This document shows, piece after piece, positions 1-9,416 of a DNA stretch of 64,000 nt (position 1 is the stretch's first letter; every line of letters begins with the position of its first letter). The stretch is taken from positions 62,001-126,000 of the forward strand of contig NZ_KI632511.1 of assembly GCF_000504285.1 (NCBI RefSeq), written 5' to 3'. The position numbers were made by a program, and so were the translations under genes. This DNA is from Actinospica robiniae DSM 44927 (lineage in GTDB: Bacteria; Actinomycetota; Actinomycetes; Streptomycetales; Catenulisporaceae). Under the pieces are notes generated by a model. It searched no databases and had not been told where the DNA came from. It saw nothing but the letters and a program-made list of their open reading frames with translations.

Positions 1-73
1 CACGTCGATGTGGATCTCCACGGTGTGCATGCGGCCAGCATGCCAGGCGGAGGCCACACACGTCGAAGGCCAG

Positions 74-2632
74 CTAGAAGACTGCGGCCAAGTACGCTGC
101 AGTGCGGCTGTCCCGCGTACCAGCGACGTCCGCGGGCGTGCCGGCGGCGACGATCCGGCCTCCGTCGTCGCCGGCTCCAGGCCCGAGGTCGATCACCCAG
201 TCGGTCTGCGCCACGACACGCATATCGTGCTCGACGATGACGACCGTGTTGCCCGCGTCCACCAGTCCTTGCAGGTGACGCATCAGCCGGTCCGTATCGG
301 CGGGATGCAGGCCCGCGGTCGGTTCGTCGAGGATGTAGAGCGTGTCGCCTCGCTGAGCGCGTTGCAGTTCCGTGGCCAGTTTGACGCGTTGTGCCTCGCC
401 GCCGGACAACTCGGTCGCCGGCTGGCCCAGCCGGAGGTATCCGAGCCCGACATCACGCAGCACGGTCAGCGAGCGCATGACGCTCGCTTCCTGGGCGAAG
501 AAATCGCAGGCTTCGTCGATACTCGACGCTAGAACCTGGGCGATGTCGCGGCCGTTCCATTCGATCTCAAGCGTGGCAGCGTTATAGCGGCTGCCGTGGC
601 ACGTCGAGCAAGGCGCGTAGACGCTCGGCAGGAACAGCAGTTCGACCGTCACGAAGCCCTCACCTTCACAGGTGGGGCAGCGTCCCTGGGCGACGTTGAA
701 CGAGAATCTGCCGACGCCGTAGCGGCGCTGGCGGGCCTTGGGCGTGTCGGCGAAGAGCTTGCGCACGTGATCGAAGAGGCCGCTGTAGGTCGCCACGTTG
801 GAGCGCGGTGTGCGTCCGATCGGCTTCTGGTCCACGCGCACGACGCGTCGCACGTTTCCGAGGCCGCCAACGATGTGTCCCTCGGCGGTCTCCGAGGTCG
901 GCGCGAGCAGCGGATCCGCGTCGTCGTCCGGTCCAGCGTCCGAATCGTCGAGCGGACGGCCCAGGTGCCCGGCCACGAGTTCCGGAAGCGCCTGGCTCAC
1001 CAGGCTCGACTTCCCCGACCCGGAAACGCCGGTCACCGCTGTGAGACAAGCGAATGGGAACGCGACGTCGAGGCCGCGCAGGTTGTTGCGCGTGACGCCC
1101 TCGAGACGCAGCCATTCCCGCTGCCGCCGTGGCTCGCGCCGGACGACGGTGCCGGCCTGCGCGAACAGGTAGCGGCGAGTGGCGGAGGCCTCGACGTCGG
1201 CGAGCCCGGCGGGTGGCCCACTGTACAGCACCTCACCGCCCGCCTCTCCCGCCGCCGGCCCGATGTCGACCAACCAGTCCGCGGCCCTGACCACGTCCAT
1301 CGCATGTTCGACGACGAACACTGAGTTGCCGCTGTCCTTCAGGCCTTGGAGGATCACGAGCAGCGCGTCACCGTCCGCCGGGTGCAGGCCGGCCGAGGGT
1401 TCGTCCAGAACGTATACGACGCCGAACAAACGCGAGGACAGCTGGCTGGCGAGGCGCAGGCGTTGCAGCTCGCCCGACGACAACGTCGGCGTGGCGCGAT
1501 CGAGCGAGAGATAGCCGAGTCCGAGATCGACGATCGGTTTGAGGCGTTCGAGCAGTTCCGCGGCCAGTCTCCTTGCGGCGACGCGCTTTTCGCCGCGGAG
1601 GTCCGATCCGTGTCGTGCACTCGGCCGGGTTTCGCTCGTCACGCGCTTGAGCAGGTCCGCCAGCTCGGACAACGGCAGCCGTGTCAGCTCGGAGATGTCA
1701 AGCCCTTCGAAGTTCACTGACAAGGCTTCCGGCTTCAGCCGCTTCCCACCGCATGCCGGGCAGTCGCCGCCAGTCATGAACTGGGCCACGCGCGCCTTCA
1801 TCTTCGTGCTCTTACTGTTGGCGAAGGTGTGCAGCACGTAGCGCTTGGCACCCGTGAACGTGCCCTGATAGCTCGGCTCCATGCCCTCCTTGATCGCCGC
1901 CCTCGTCTCTTTGGGCGTGAAGCCCGCGTAGACGGGCGCGGTCGGCTGCTCGTCAGTGAACAGAATCCAGTCGCGCTGCTTCTTCGGCAGGTCACGCCAC
2001 GGCTTGTCGACGTCGTACCCGAGCGAGACCAGCACGTCCCGAAGGTTCTGCCCATGCCAAGCCCCCGGCCACCCGGCGATCGCGCGTTCCCGGATCGTCA
2101 GCGAGTCGTCCGGCACCAGCGACTGCTCGGTCACGTCGTACACGCGGCCAAGCCCATGACACGTCGGGCACGCCCCTTGGACGGTGTTCGGGGAGAAGTC
2201 CTCGGCGTAGAGCATCGGCTGATCCGGCGGATAGGACCCGGCCCGCGAGTAGAGCATGCGGACGAGGCTCGAGATGGTCGTCACGCTCCCGACCGAGGAA
2301 CGCGCGTTGCCCACGTTCCGCTGCTGCTGCAGCGCGACGGCCGGCGGCAGTCCGTCGATCGAGCCGACGTCGGGCGCACCGACCTGCTCGATGAGGCGAC
2401 GCGCGTACGGCGCCACCGACTCGAAATACCGCCGCTGCGCCTCCGCGTACAGCGTGCCGAACGCGAGCGAAGACTTGCCGGATCCGGAGATGCCCGTGAA
2501 CACCACGAGTGCGTCGCGCGGAATGTCGACATCGACGTTCTTGAGGTTGTGCTCGCGCGCGCCCCGTACGCGCACGGTTCCGTTCGCGCGTGGGTCAGCT
2601 GCCGACGCAACGGAGGAGCCGCTCTTCATCAT
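74..2632 (-). CDS. UvrA-like excinuclease ATPase (short UvrA paralogue)
   Basis: Twin ABC-ATPase of the UvrA family, which binds damaged or drug-modified DNA. Seen (852 aa from this start): first Walker [10 protein letters not shown] near residue 47, zinc-type CPTCHG near 155 and CPACGG further on, signature LSSGELQRL, Walker [12 protein letters not shown]; then a second set with [26 protein letters not shown] and [11 protein letters not shown]. It is about 100 aa shorter than housekeeping UvrA, and the space between the first Walker A and the first CxxC is too short for the usual UvrB-binding domain. That fits the UvrA2/DrrC-like paralogues linked to drug or DNA-adduct tolerance (known for the family; role here inferred). 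Start: the ATG has a G-rich Shine-Dalgarno (AGGGGGG) about 8 bases upstream; the next codon is also ATG. Transcribed toward the window edge. Confidence 0.93.
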   Translation of the reverse strand: MMKSGSSVASAADPRANGTVRVRGAREHNLKNVDVDIPRDALVVFTGISGSGKSSLAFGTLYAEAQRRYFESVAPYARRLIEQVGAPDVGSIDGLPPAVALQQQRNVGNARSSVGSVTTISSLVRMLYSRAGSYPPDQPMLYAEDFSPNTVQGACPTCHGLGRVYDVTEQSLVPDDSLTIRERAIAGWPGAWHGQNLRDVLVSLGYDVDKPWRDLPKKQRDWILFTDEQPTAPVYAGFTPKETRAAIKEGMEPSYQGTFTGAKRYVLHTFANSKSTKMKARVAQFMTGGDCPACGGKRLKPEALSVNFEGLDISELTRLPLSELADLLKRVTSETRPSARHGSDLRGEKRVAARRLAAELLERLKPIVDLGLGYLSLDRATPTLSSGELQRLRLASQLSSRLFGVVYVLDEPSAGLHPADGDALLVILQGLKDSGNSVFVVEHAMDVVRAADWLVDIGPAAGEAGGEVLYSGPPAGLADVEASATRRYLFAQAGTVVRREPRRQREWLRLEGVTRNNLRGLDVAFPFACLTAVTGVSGSGKSSLVSQALPELVAGHLGRPLDDSDAGPDDDADPLLAPTSETAEGHIVGGLGNVRRVVRVDQKPIGRTPRSNVATYSGLFDHVRKLFADTPKARQRRYGVGRFSFNVAQGRCPTCEGEGFVTVELLFLPSVYAPCSTCHGSRYNAATLEIEWNGRDIAQVLASSIDEACDFFAQEASVMRSLTVLRDVGLGYLRLGQPATELSGGEAQRVKLATELQRAQRGDTLYILDEPTAGLHPADTDRLMRHLQGLVDAGNTVVIVEHDMRVVAQTDWVIDLGPGAGDDGGRIVAAGTPADVAGTRDSRTAAYLAAVF

Positions 2633-2919
2633 GGAGAGACCCCCCTGTGGACAAGGCACTCGAACAGTACAATCCGACCTTAGAAGTGGCCCGCCGCCGC
2701 TGCACCCGGCGGCTCCGCGCAGGCTGCGCCATCCGGCTGAAGATCAATGGGCGCGCGGCGAAACTTTCTGCACACCGCACGCACAGGTCCAGCGTTCCCG
2801 CAGGCCTCCCGCAGCCCCGGGTCGCCGGGCGCCTCGGGCCGTTTCTCACCTCGGAACCGAGTGCTACACAACGGTACGGCGCTACCACCCGTGCCGCCGT
2901 CTCGTTTCAGGGAGTTGCG

Positions 2920-4599
2920 ATGCCGGTCCGAGCGCACCGATTTCGCGGCCTGCTGGCCGCATTGAGCGCCGTGGCGCTCGTGGCCACACTCGTGCCCGTG
3001 GTGCTGTTCTCCTCCTCGCCGCCGGCGCAGGCCCTGTCCAACGGACTGGCCGTCACCCCGCCGATGGGCTGGAACGACTGGAACGCCTTCGGCTGCAACG
3101 TGAGCGAGGCGCTGGTCGAACAGACCGCGCAGTACATGGTGACCTCCGGGATGAAGGCCGCCGGCTACGAGTATGTGAACATCGACGACTGCTGGATGAC
3201 CAGCAGCCGCGACGCCAGCGGCAACCTCGTCGCCGATCCGGCCAAGTTCCCCGACGGGATGAAGGCGGTGGCAGACTACGTACACAGCCTCGGCCTGAAG
3301 TTCGGGCTCTACGAAGAAGCCGGCACCGCGACCTGCGCCGGTTTCCCCGGCAGCCTCGGCCATGAGACGCAGGATGCGAACTTGTTTGCCTCCTGGGGCG
3401 TGGACTACCTCAAGTACGACAACTGCAACGGCGGAAGCGAGCCGACCCAGCAGCGGTACGACGCCATGCGCGACGCGCTGGCCGCGACCGGCCGCCCGAT
3501 CCTGTTCGCCCTCTGCGAATGGGGCGCCGACAGCGTGTGGACCTGGGGCGCCCAGACCGGCAACATGTGGCGCACCACCAGCGACATCAGCCCGAACTTC
3601 GGCAGCATGCTCAACAACTTCCACTCCAACGTGGCGCTCGCGCAGTACGCCGGCCCCGGAGGATGGAACGACCCTGACATGCTGGAGGTCGGCAACGGCA
3701 TGTCGGCCACCGAGGACCAGAGCGAGTTCTCGCTGTGGGCGCAGATGGCCGCCCCGCTCGTGTCCGGCACCGACCTGCGCAACGCGAGCGCCGCGACCAT
3801 GGCGATCTACCTGAACAAGGACGTGATCGCGGTGGACCAGGACCCGCTGGGCAAGCAGGGCACTGAGGTCTCCTCCTCCGGCGGCCTCGACGTGCTGGCC
3901 AAGCCGCTGTCCAACGGCGACGTTTCCGTGGTGCTGTTCAACGAGAACACCACTGCGGCCACCATCTCCACCACCGCCGCCGCGGTCGGACTGCCCAGCG
4001 CCTCGAGCTACACGCTGAACGACCTGTGGGCGCACACCAGCACCACCTCGAGCAGCAGCACCTTCAGCGCGAGCGTCCCCGCCCACGGCGTGGTCATGTA
4101 CAGGGTGACGGCGAAGGGCGCCACCTCGGCCTCGCCGTCGCCGTCGGTTTCCGCGTCCGCCTCGGTTTCCGCGTCGCCGTCGGGGTCGGCGAGCGCGACA
4201 CCCAGCCACAGCGCGACCCCGAGCCCGTCGGCGAGCTCCACGCCGACCAAGAGCCCGAGCCCGAGCGGCAGCGCGACCGGTTCAGCCACGTGCCACGTCA
4301 CCTACAGCACCCAGAGCGAGTGGGCCGGCGGCTTCGTCGCCGCCGTCACCGTCGCCGACACCGGCACCTCGGCCATCAACGGCTGGACACTGGCATTCAG
4401 CTTCCCAGGCGACCAGAAGATCACCAACGCCTGGAACGCGACGCTAAGCCAAAGCGGCGCCGCGGTCACGGCGACCGGCGCCAGCTACAACAACTCGCTC
4501 TCCCCCGGCACGAGCACGTCGCTCGGCTTCCAGGGCACGTGGACCAGCAGCGACGCAGTCCCGACCCACTTCACCCTCAACGGCGTCGCCTGTAGCTGA
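2920..4599 (+). CDS. Secreted GH27 alpha-galactosidase with C-terminal CBM2
   Basis: Hydrolyses terminal alpha-galactosides outside the cell. Seen (559 aa): a Sec signal peptide (basic [10 protein letters not shown], hydrophobic stretch, probable cut after PAQA near residue 38); a GH27 barrel beginning [14 protein letters not shown]; nucleophile Asp167 in YLKYDNC; acid/base Asp222 in TTSDIS; conserved WNDPDML; a small beta-sandwich domain to about residue 400; a Ser/Pro/Thr linker at about 405-455; and a CBM2 from about 457 to the end with a typical cellulose/xylan-binding pattern of Trp residues. Start chosen at the ATG with GGAG 5 bases upstream. Longer upstream reading frames lack a signal peptide. 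It stands alone, divergent from the UvrA gene. Substrate is likely galactomannan or galactoglucomannan, inferred from the CBM2. Confidence 0.95.
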   Translation: MPVRAHRFRGLLAALSAVALVATLVPVVLFSSSPPAQALSNGLAVTPPMGWNDWNAFGCNVSEALVEQTAQYMVTSGMKAAGYEYVNIDDCWMTSSRDASGNLVADPAKFPDGMKAVADYVHSLGLKFGLYEEAGTATCAGFPGSLGHETQDANLFASWGVDYLKYDNCNGGSEPTQQRYDAMRDALAATGRPILFALCEWGADSVWTWGAQTGNMWRTTSDISPNFGSMLNNFHSNVALAQYAGPGGWNDPDMLEVGNGMSATEDQSEFSLWAQMAAPLVSGTDLRNASAATMAIYLNKDVIAVDQDPLGKQGTEVSSSGGLDVLAKPLSNGDVSVVLFNENTTAATISTTAAAVGLPSASSYTLNDLWAHTSTTSSSSTFSASVPAHGVVMYRVTAKGATSASPSPSVSASASVSASPSGSASATPSHSATPSPSASSTPTKSPSPSGSATGSATCHVTYSTQSEWAGGFVAAVTVADTGTSAINGWTLAFSFPGDQKITNAWNATLSQSGAAVTATGASYNNSLSPGTSTSLGFQGTWTSSDAVPTHFTLNGVACS

Positions 4600-4698
4600 A
4601 GCTGACGAAGCCCGGCGTGTCGGATCCGGGTCGCGCCATTCGTAACTAGGGTGGAAGGCCTCCATCGGGGCCGTCGCGACCACGGGAGATGACGACAG

Positions 4699-5523
4699 AT
4701 GCCGCACCCGCAAGCCAAGATCCACCGTATGGCCGAGCTCATCGAACCCATCGGCGCCGTCACCTTCTCGGACGTGCCCAATGAGGCCTTCCTGGCCCTG
4801 GGCATGCGCAACTACTGGGACGGCTACTTCGCCGGCCGCGCGGCTCCGCTGGGGCAGGCGCCGGCCGAGGTGGTGCACGCGGTCTTCTACAACTTCGCCG
4901 CCGGCGAGGTCGCCCGCCACATCCCTTGGGTCTGGGGCAAGACCACCCCGGAGGAGGCGATCGCGGTGCGCGAGCGGGGCAGCGCCGCTGCGCTGCGTCA
5001 GATGATCGGAGCGCTCGCCGACTCTCCCGGCCTGGTCCGGGCCGCCGACCTCGCCTGCCGGGCAGCGCTCAGCGCACCAACCGAAGGCCGGGCGCTCTAC
5101 GCCGGGCTCCGAGCGCTCGATGTGCCCGAAGAGCCGGTGGCCCGGCTCTGGCACGTCGCGACCCTGCTGCGCGAGCACCGCGGCGACGGCCACAACGCCG
5201 TCCTGCTGGCCCACGGCATCGGCGGCACCGAAGCACACGTCCTCCTCGCCCTGTCGCTCGGAATGAGAGCTGAGGAGTTCGGGCGCGTCCACCATCTGCC
5301 GAGGCCGCAGCTCGCCGCCGTCGTCGACGGTCTACGCGAGCGCGGCCTCGTCAACGCCGCCGGCGGGTTCACCGACACCGGCCGGGCGACGAGGGAGCGC
5401 ATCGAGGCCCTCACCGACGAATCGGCCGCGCCCGCGTACGACGTGCTCAGTGCCGAGGAGCTCGACGAACTGATCGCCGGACTCGAGCCGATCGCCGCCG
5501 CGGTGCAGGCCGCCGAGGACTGA
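4699..5523 (+). CDS. SalK/SCO6745-like helical regulatory protein
   Basis: A 274-aa soluble protein of the actinobacterial SCO6745/SalK group, which carries a C-terminal helix-turn-helix-like region; the molecular role of the family is not established. Seen: the start MPHPQAKIHRMAELIEPIG, the conserved FLALGMRNYWDGYFAGRAAPLG stretch (residues about 32-53, given here in shortened form only as a landmark), an Ala/Arg/Leu-rich helical middle, and a C-terminal winged-helix-like segment with FTDTGRATRERIEALTD near 220-236. A GGGAG sequence lies 12 bases before the ATG. Monocistronic, about 100 bp after the alpha-galactosidase. I recognise the family, not a specific function. Confidence 0.75.
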   Translation: MPHPQAKIHRMAELIEPIGAVTFSDVPNEAFLALGMRNYWDGYFAGRAAPLGQAPAEVVHAVFYNFAAGEVARHIPWVWGKTTPEEAIAVRERGSAAALRQMIGALADSPGLVRAADLACRAALSAPTEGRALYAGLRALDVPEEPVARLWHVATLLREHRGDGHNAVLLAHGIGGTEAHVLLALSLGMRAEEFGRVHHLPRPQLAAVVDGLRERGLVNAAGGFTDTGRATRERIEALTDESAAPAYDVLSAEELDELIAGLEPIAAAVQAAED

Positions 5524-5650
5524 GCGGTGCCGGCTCGGCCGCCCGCCTCCTGATGCCGCGCGGTCGCGCCGCAAAACGCTCGGCAGGTCAGATGCGGTGT
5601 GTCAGCTGCCCGTCAGTGCGCTATCAGCGGAGGGGTGCAGGCTTGAGTGC

Positions 5651-6457
5651 ATGACAGAGCTTCGTGCAACCTCCGCCGACGGCCACCCCGTTACCGCTCT
5701 CGTCGACGGCTCCGGACCGACGACCCTCCTGGTCGTCCACCCGGGCGGCAGCGACGCGTCCACCTGGGACGATGTCACCCGCCACCTCGCCGCCGAATTC
5801 CGCGTCGTCCGCATCCGCCGGCGCATCTACGCGGGGGGAGCCGAGATCGCGCTGCCGCACTCGATGGCCGTCGAGGCCGCAGACATCCTGGCGGTCGCGA
5901 GACTCCTGACTGCGCCTGTAGTGCTCGTCGGCCACTCCTCCGGCGCTGTCGCCGCGCTGGAGGCAGCGCTACTCGAGCCGTCCGCGTGCAACGGGCTGTT
6001 CCTCTATGAGCCGCCGATGCCCACCACGGAGTTGCTTTGCGGGCCCGCCGCAGCACACGCTCGCGCCGCGTTGGACGCTGGCGACCCCGTCGAAGCGATG
6101 CGGATCCACATGCGCGACATCGTCCGCATGCCCGCAGCCATCGTCGACGCCATGTTCGCCGACCCGGGCGCGCAAGGCCTCTTCGCCGCGTACGCAGCCG
6201 CACAGATCGCCGATGACGAAGCGATCGACGCACTCGGCGCCGGCATCGACCGCTTCACCACGCTCGACCTGCCGACAACCTTCCTCGAGGGCGACCTCAG
6301 TCCCGCCCACCTCCGCGAGCGCGTCGCCGACCTGGCGGCGACTCTGCCGAACGCGAAGGTCGTCACCCTCACCGGTCAAGGCCACATCGCCCACCTCACC
6401 GCATCCGAATCGCTCGCGAACGTGATCCGCGACGCGGTGAGCCGCCCTCAGCGGTAG
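5651..6457 (+). CDS. Alpha/beta hydrolase
   Basis: Cytoplasmic alpha/beta-hydrolase fold enzyme of 268 aa, substrate unknown. Seen: an oxyanion-type VHPGGSDASTWDDV near residue 30, the nucleophile elbow GHSSG (Ser near 97) in VVLVGHSSGAVAALE, an Asp-bearing FLEGDLSPAH near 218, and a final His in GQGHIAHLT near 245, which together make a full Ser-Asp-His triad. There is no signal peptide. The ATG was chosen because homology starts at once (MTELRATSADGHPV); a GGAGGGG sequence is about 15 bases upstream, rather far. Its 3' end overlaps a decayed gene on the other strand by 10 bases. Confidence 0.85.
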   Translation: MTELRATSADGHPVTALVDGSGPTTLLVVHPGGSDASTWDDVTRHLAAEFRVVRIRRRIYAGGAEIALPHSMAVEAADILAVARLLTAPVVLVGHSSGAVAALEAALLEPSACNGLFLYEPPMPTTELLCGPAAAHARAALDAGDPVEAMRIHMRDIVRMPAAIVDAMFADPGAQGLFAAYAAAQIADDEAIDALGAGIDRFTTLDLPTTFLEGDLSPAHLRERVADLAATLPNAKVVTLTGQGHIAHLTASESLANVIRDAVSRPQR

Positions 6458-6840
6458 CGAATCTCGCTCGGCGAGGCGTGAGGGCGCAGGTCACGGATGA
6501 CGACGCACCCCGGCGCGCTCAGCTCGGTGCAGTGCGGGCCGTGTAGCTCCAGTGAGTTCAGATCAGTGCTGATGGCCGCGCTTGAGCCGAAGTAGCTCGG
6601 ATCGAGCTCGAACGCTACGTGGGTACCGCAGCCGTCTCGAGCTTCGGCTTCCTCGGGCGGCCCGGCAGGGCGAATGCCGACGAGTTCCTGACGGAAGCCG
6701 CGTCCGTCCCTCCAGACTTCGACCACGGCACGCGAGCTCACGGCGGCCGCGGCGGCGCTGATCCAACGCTCGGACTCGAGGAGCGCTCCGTAGTAGCCGA
6801 GGCGAGTCGTCGAACTCCAGCACTTTGAGATCCGCCGTGG
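6448..6840 (-). pseudogene. Frameshifted C-terminal fragment resembling a GyrB-type (GHKL) ATPase protein
   Basis: One frame ends with VFELDP-like and LHGPHC segments (VAFELDPSYFGSS, DLNSLELHGPHCTEL, VVIRDLRP). Its upstream continuation, GALLESERWISAAAAAVSS, lies in the same frame, but the stretch before that (ATADLKVLEFDDS) is in another frame, so the reading frame breaks near 6790. The residues resemble the C-terminal half of the GyrB-like ATP-binding proteins found in actinobacteria; no ATP-binding N-terminus remains. I treat it as a remnant. The family assignment is from memory of sequence style and is uncertain. A short intact protein starting at GTG 6741 cannot be excluded. Confidence 0.4.
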
Positions 6841-6842
6841 CG

Positions 6843-8060
6843 TTACTCCGGGCGGACGGTCGCCCGGACCTCCGCCAACAGCGCCGGATAGTTCTCACCG
6901 TAGGCCGAAACGGCTGCGCTCACGGCCTTGACGGCGGCCTCGAGCGGGTCGGCTTCGGCGGCGTGGACGACGGCGGGCAAAGCCATATGGCGCTGGGAAA
7001 TCCTGATCGCAGGCGCAGGCGCCGGCCTTCGCGACGACGTGCTCAGGCGGAGCGGTTCGCCTCTCCCGGCTCGCGACGGGAGAGGTGGCTGGAAAGCAGG
7101 ACGCTGCGGCGGTATCGCGCGGCCGACGGTCTGGCGGGGCAGATCCGGATCGGCGCGGATCGCTCGGTGCAGGCGGTCGCGGTCGTCGAACGGCGGGGGC
7201 AACGCGTCGCCGGCTTCGAGAGCGTCGAGCGCTGCGGCGATCCAGCCGACGCCGGCGAGGCCGGCCGCCTCGCACGCGCGGCGGGCCGCCAGCAGCGCCA
7301 CGCTTCGCTGGGCTGCGGGTCCGGCGGCGTCGAGCGCGTGGACCAGTTCGGGATCGAAACGCAGCAGCGACTCAACGCAGCCACTGACCTGGCGCAGCCT
7401 CTCGCTGGGCAACTTCCCACCCCACTTCCACTCCTCCCGGGCGGTGCGGGCCTGCTCGTCCGCTTGCTCCTGGGTCTCCCGGGCAACGCGTTCGGCTTCG
7501 GCGCGCTCGGCGGCCGTCGGTGGCGGCGGCTGCTTGCGAGCGAACTCGTGCCAATACTCTGCGACCGACGAAGTCCGCCGGAGCAGCCGTTCGGGCTCTG
7601 GCGGGGCGGGCCAGAACTGCAGCAGATAACGGTCGAGTTGAGGGCCGTGCGTGCGGGTGTCCTTCAACCGGGCACCCTCCATGCCCTGCGCGCAGTACCG
7701 CACCCGGTAATCGATCTCGTCCAGCCCCAGCTCCCACGCGGCCGAGCCCGCCCACTGCACCAGCAGACTGCGTCCCGAGGCCGGGCGGAAGGAGACCTCA
7801 ACGGCTTCTTCCCAGGCCGGATCGAGCAGCGGCGGCTGATCGTGGACCTCGACGGTGAACCCGACGTTGCCCGTATGCAGCCCGGTCACCAGCCAAAGCG
7901 CGCCCGGATCCGCCCCACCGCACAATCCCACGCTCTGCCCGGCGAACGCCGCCTTCAGTTCGGGCCCGAACGAGTCGGGATCGCTGTTGACGTAGATCTG
8001 GCCGTAGTGGACGAACACCTCGCCGTCGACGACCGTCCGCATTTCAGTACCGTGTGCCAT
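6843..8060 (-). CDS. Hypothetical protein with central Glu/Ala/Arg-rich helical stretch
   Basis: I do not recognise this 405-aa protein. Seen: an N-terminal half that looks like a small beta-rich domain (FVHYGQIYVNSD, LWLVTGLHTGNVGFTVEVHD) with several Trp residues; then a charged coiled-coil-like segment (TAAERAEAERVARETQEQADEQ, shortened here to its first residues, at about 195-220); then an Ala-rich helical C-terminal half. No signal peptide or membrane segment. The N-terminal part reads like an immunity or SMI1-like cytosolic protein, but I see no diagnostic motif. Start uncertain: the ATG at 8060 (MAHGTEMRT) is preferred; two other ATGs lie up to 40 bases upstream. It is followed 3' by the GyrB-like remnant on the same strand. 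Confidence 0.6.
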   Translation of the reverse strand: MAHGTEMRTVVDGEVFVHYGQIYVNSDPDSFGPELKAAFAGQSVGLCGGADPGALWLVTGLHTGNVGFTVEVHDQPPLLDPAWEEAVEVSFRPASGRSLLVQWAGSAAWELGLDEIDYRVRYCAQGMEGARLKDTRTHGPQLDRYLLQFWPAPPEPERLLRRTSSVAEYWHEFARKQPPPPTAAERAEAERVARETQEQADEQARTAREEWKWGGKLPSERLRQVSGCVESLLRFDPELVHALDAAGPAAQRSVALLAARRACEAAGLAGVGWIAAALDALEAGDALPPPFDDRDRLHRAIRADPDLPRQTVGRAIPPQRPAFQPPLPSRAGRGEPLRLSTSSRRPAPAPAIRISQRHMALPAVVHAAEADPLEAAVKAVSAAVSAYGENYPALLAEVRATVRPE

Positions 8061-8213
8061 GTTCCGCAGAGTAACGGTGGGTGCTGACATCATGGTCAAC
8101 CTGGAGGGCGTGCGCGTGACGCAGGACTGCGGGCGGCGGCAAAGATACTGCAGGAACCAGTCCGAGCATCGGCGGGTGGTGACTGGGCGCCCGAGCCTCG
8201 ATCCTTGCCCCGC

Positions 8214-8251
8214 CTATCGAGATTCGATAGATTCCCATCGCAAATCGATGG
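8214..8251. promoter_or_regulatory. Two adjacent inverted repeats, candidate operators
   Basis: CTATCGA-GAT-TCGATAG (8214-8230) is a perfect 7-3-7 inverted repeat, and CCATCG-CAAAT-CGATGG (8235-8251) is a perfect 6-5-6 one. They share ATCGA cores and sit just before the Shine-Dalgarno of the DUF2975 gene. They are probably bound by the small XRE regulator encoded at the end of the same operon (inference). Confidence 0.6.
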
Positions 8252-8262
8252 AGAGTGGGGAC

Positions 8263-8748
8263 ATGGGAAACCTGGTCGTGCGCGCGTTGCGCGCGGTGCT
8301 CACCGTGGTGCTGACCGGCACCTGCCTTGTCCAGGCATTGATGGTCTGGGCGCTGGCCACCAAGCCGGTCGTGGGGTCGCTGCCGCTGACGCCGCTGCGC
8401 GTGGCCACCATCATCGGCATGGCGTCGGTCGAAGTCGCAGTGGTCTGCGTTTGGCGGCTGGTGACGATGGTGCGCCGCGGGACCGTCTTCTCCGACGCCG
8501 CTTTCCGCTACGTGGACGTCGTGATCGGCGCCATCGTGGCGGCAGCGCTCGTATGGTTCGCGGTCACGATCATCAACGCGCCCGGTCAGCGGGCGGATCC
8601 GGGCGTGACCGGCATCATGGGCGGGATCGGCGTGGCCATCCTCGGCGTCGCGCTCATCGTGTACGTGCTGCGGATGCTGCTCGCCCAGGCCGTCGCGCGC
8701 GAGGTGGAGGCGGCGCAGCTGCAGGCCGAGCTGGACGAGGTCATCTGA
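8263..8748 (+). CDS. DUF2975 membrane protein
   Basis: A 161-aa integral membrane protein with four predicted transmembrane segments (residues about 8-30, 45-65, 85-105, 120-142) and a charged C-terminal tail ending QLQAELDEVI. The DUF2975 family is regularly encoded next to a YozG-like Cro/C1 regulator, as here, and its function is unknown. Start: ATG with GAGAGTGGGG just upstream. The stop TGA overlaps the ATG of the regulator (ATGA), so the two are translationally coupled. Confidence 0.88.
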   Translation: MGNLVVRALRAVLTVVLTGTCLVQALMVWALATKPVVGSLPLTPLRVATIIGMASVEVAVVCVWRLVTMVRRGTVFSDAAFRYVDVVIGAIVAAALVWFAVTIINAPGQRADPGVTGIMGGIGVAILGVALIVYVLRMLLAQAVAREVEAAQLQAELDEVI

Positions 8749-8951
8749 TGCCGATCGTCGTCGACATCGACGTGATGCTGGCCAAGCGGAAGATGTCCGT
8801 GGGCGAACTCGCGGACCGCGTCGGGATCACGCCCGCCAACCTCGCGGTACTCAAGAACGGCCGCGCAAAGGCGGTGCGGTTCACGACGCTCGCAGCGCTC
8901 TGCGAGGTGCTCGATTGCCAGCCGGGCGATCTGCTGCGCTGGGAAGCCTGA
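8748..8951 (+). CDS. Small YozG-like XRE/Cro family transcriptional regulator
   Basis: A 67-aa stand-alone helix-turn-helix protein: MLAKRKMSVGELADRVGI, NLAVLKNGRAKAVRF and TLAALCEVLDCQPGDLL are the classic Cro/C1 helices and end motif (CxPGDLL). It overlaps the upstream DUF2975 stop codon by one base. Small regulators of this type pair with DUF2975 membrane proteins, perhaps as membrane-responsive switches (inference). The paired inverted repeats at 8214-8251 are its most likely targets. Confidence 0.9.
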   Translation: MPIVVDIDVMLAKRKMSVGELADRVGITPANLAVLKNGRAKAVRFTTLAALCEVLDCQPGDLLRWEA

Positions 8952-9008
8952 ACGCAGCCCGCGCGAAATGACGGCGGACCGCGTTCAGGAGGCTTCGATC
9001 AGTCGGAC

Positions 9009-9028
9009 GTGGCGGTCAGTGCCGCCAC
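9009..9028 (+). terminator. Stem-loop after the DUF2975 operon
   Basis: GTGGCGG-TCAGTG-CCGCCAC, a 7-bp GC stem 58 bases after the regulator stop. No U-tract; plausible actinobacterial terminator. The rest of 8952-9320 holds only a short GGAGCTGGAGC-type micro-repeat near 9068-9110 and no gene I can support. Confidence 0.4.
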
Positions 9029-9325
9029 CGATACTAGCCAGGGCGAAGGTGCCCGCGGCGGGCTGAGCTGGAGCTGGAGCTATACCTCGAGGAGCTGGAG
9101 CCGGAGCCGATACCGCTGACGGTCCAGGCCTGCAGAGCCGTGCCGGTGTCCGGCTGCTGCATCACCAGCGACCCACTCGCCGCCGAGGCGTCTGGAGCCC
9201 CTCGTCCAGGCCGACGGGCGCTCGTGGCGGCGAGTTTGATTGACCGGTGAACACGACGTCGCTGAGATCTTTCCGCCAGGCCGCGTCTACAGCTTCCGTT
9301 CAGGTGCAGTTCAGGATACTTACAG

Positions 9326-9379
9326 GTTGCATGCGCAACGGCAAATTCCTTGACATTATGACACCACGGACCCTAGCGT
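9326..9379 (+). promoter_or_regulatory. Promoter and operator of the LacI gene
   Basis: TTGACA (9350-9355) and TAGCGT (9374-9379), 18 bp apart, make a good sigma-70-type promoter. Just upstream, GTTGC-ATGC-GCAAC (9326-9339) is an inverted repeat of the size expected for a LacI-family operator, so autoregulation is likely (inference). Confidence 0.6.
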
Positions 9380-9416
9380 GGCCTGAAGCTGCTTGACCGA
9401 TAAACATGGAGTCCCG

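Noticed and set aside
2590-2919. N-terminal extension of the alpha-galactosidase
   Set aside because: It would place 110 Arg-rich residues before a perfect signal peptide that has its own ribosome site.
9040-9240. Possible Ser-rich tail of a secreted protein on the minus strand
   Set aside because: A short LVMQQPDTGTALQAW-like stretch can be read, but no start, no domain and no conserved frame around it.
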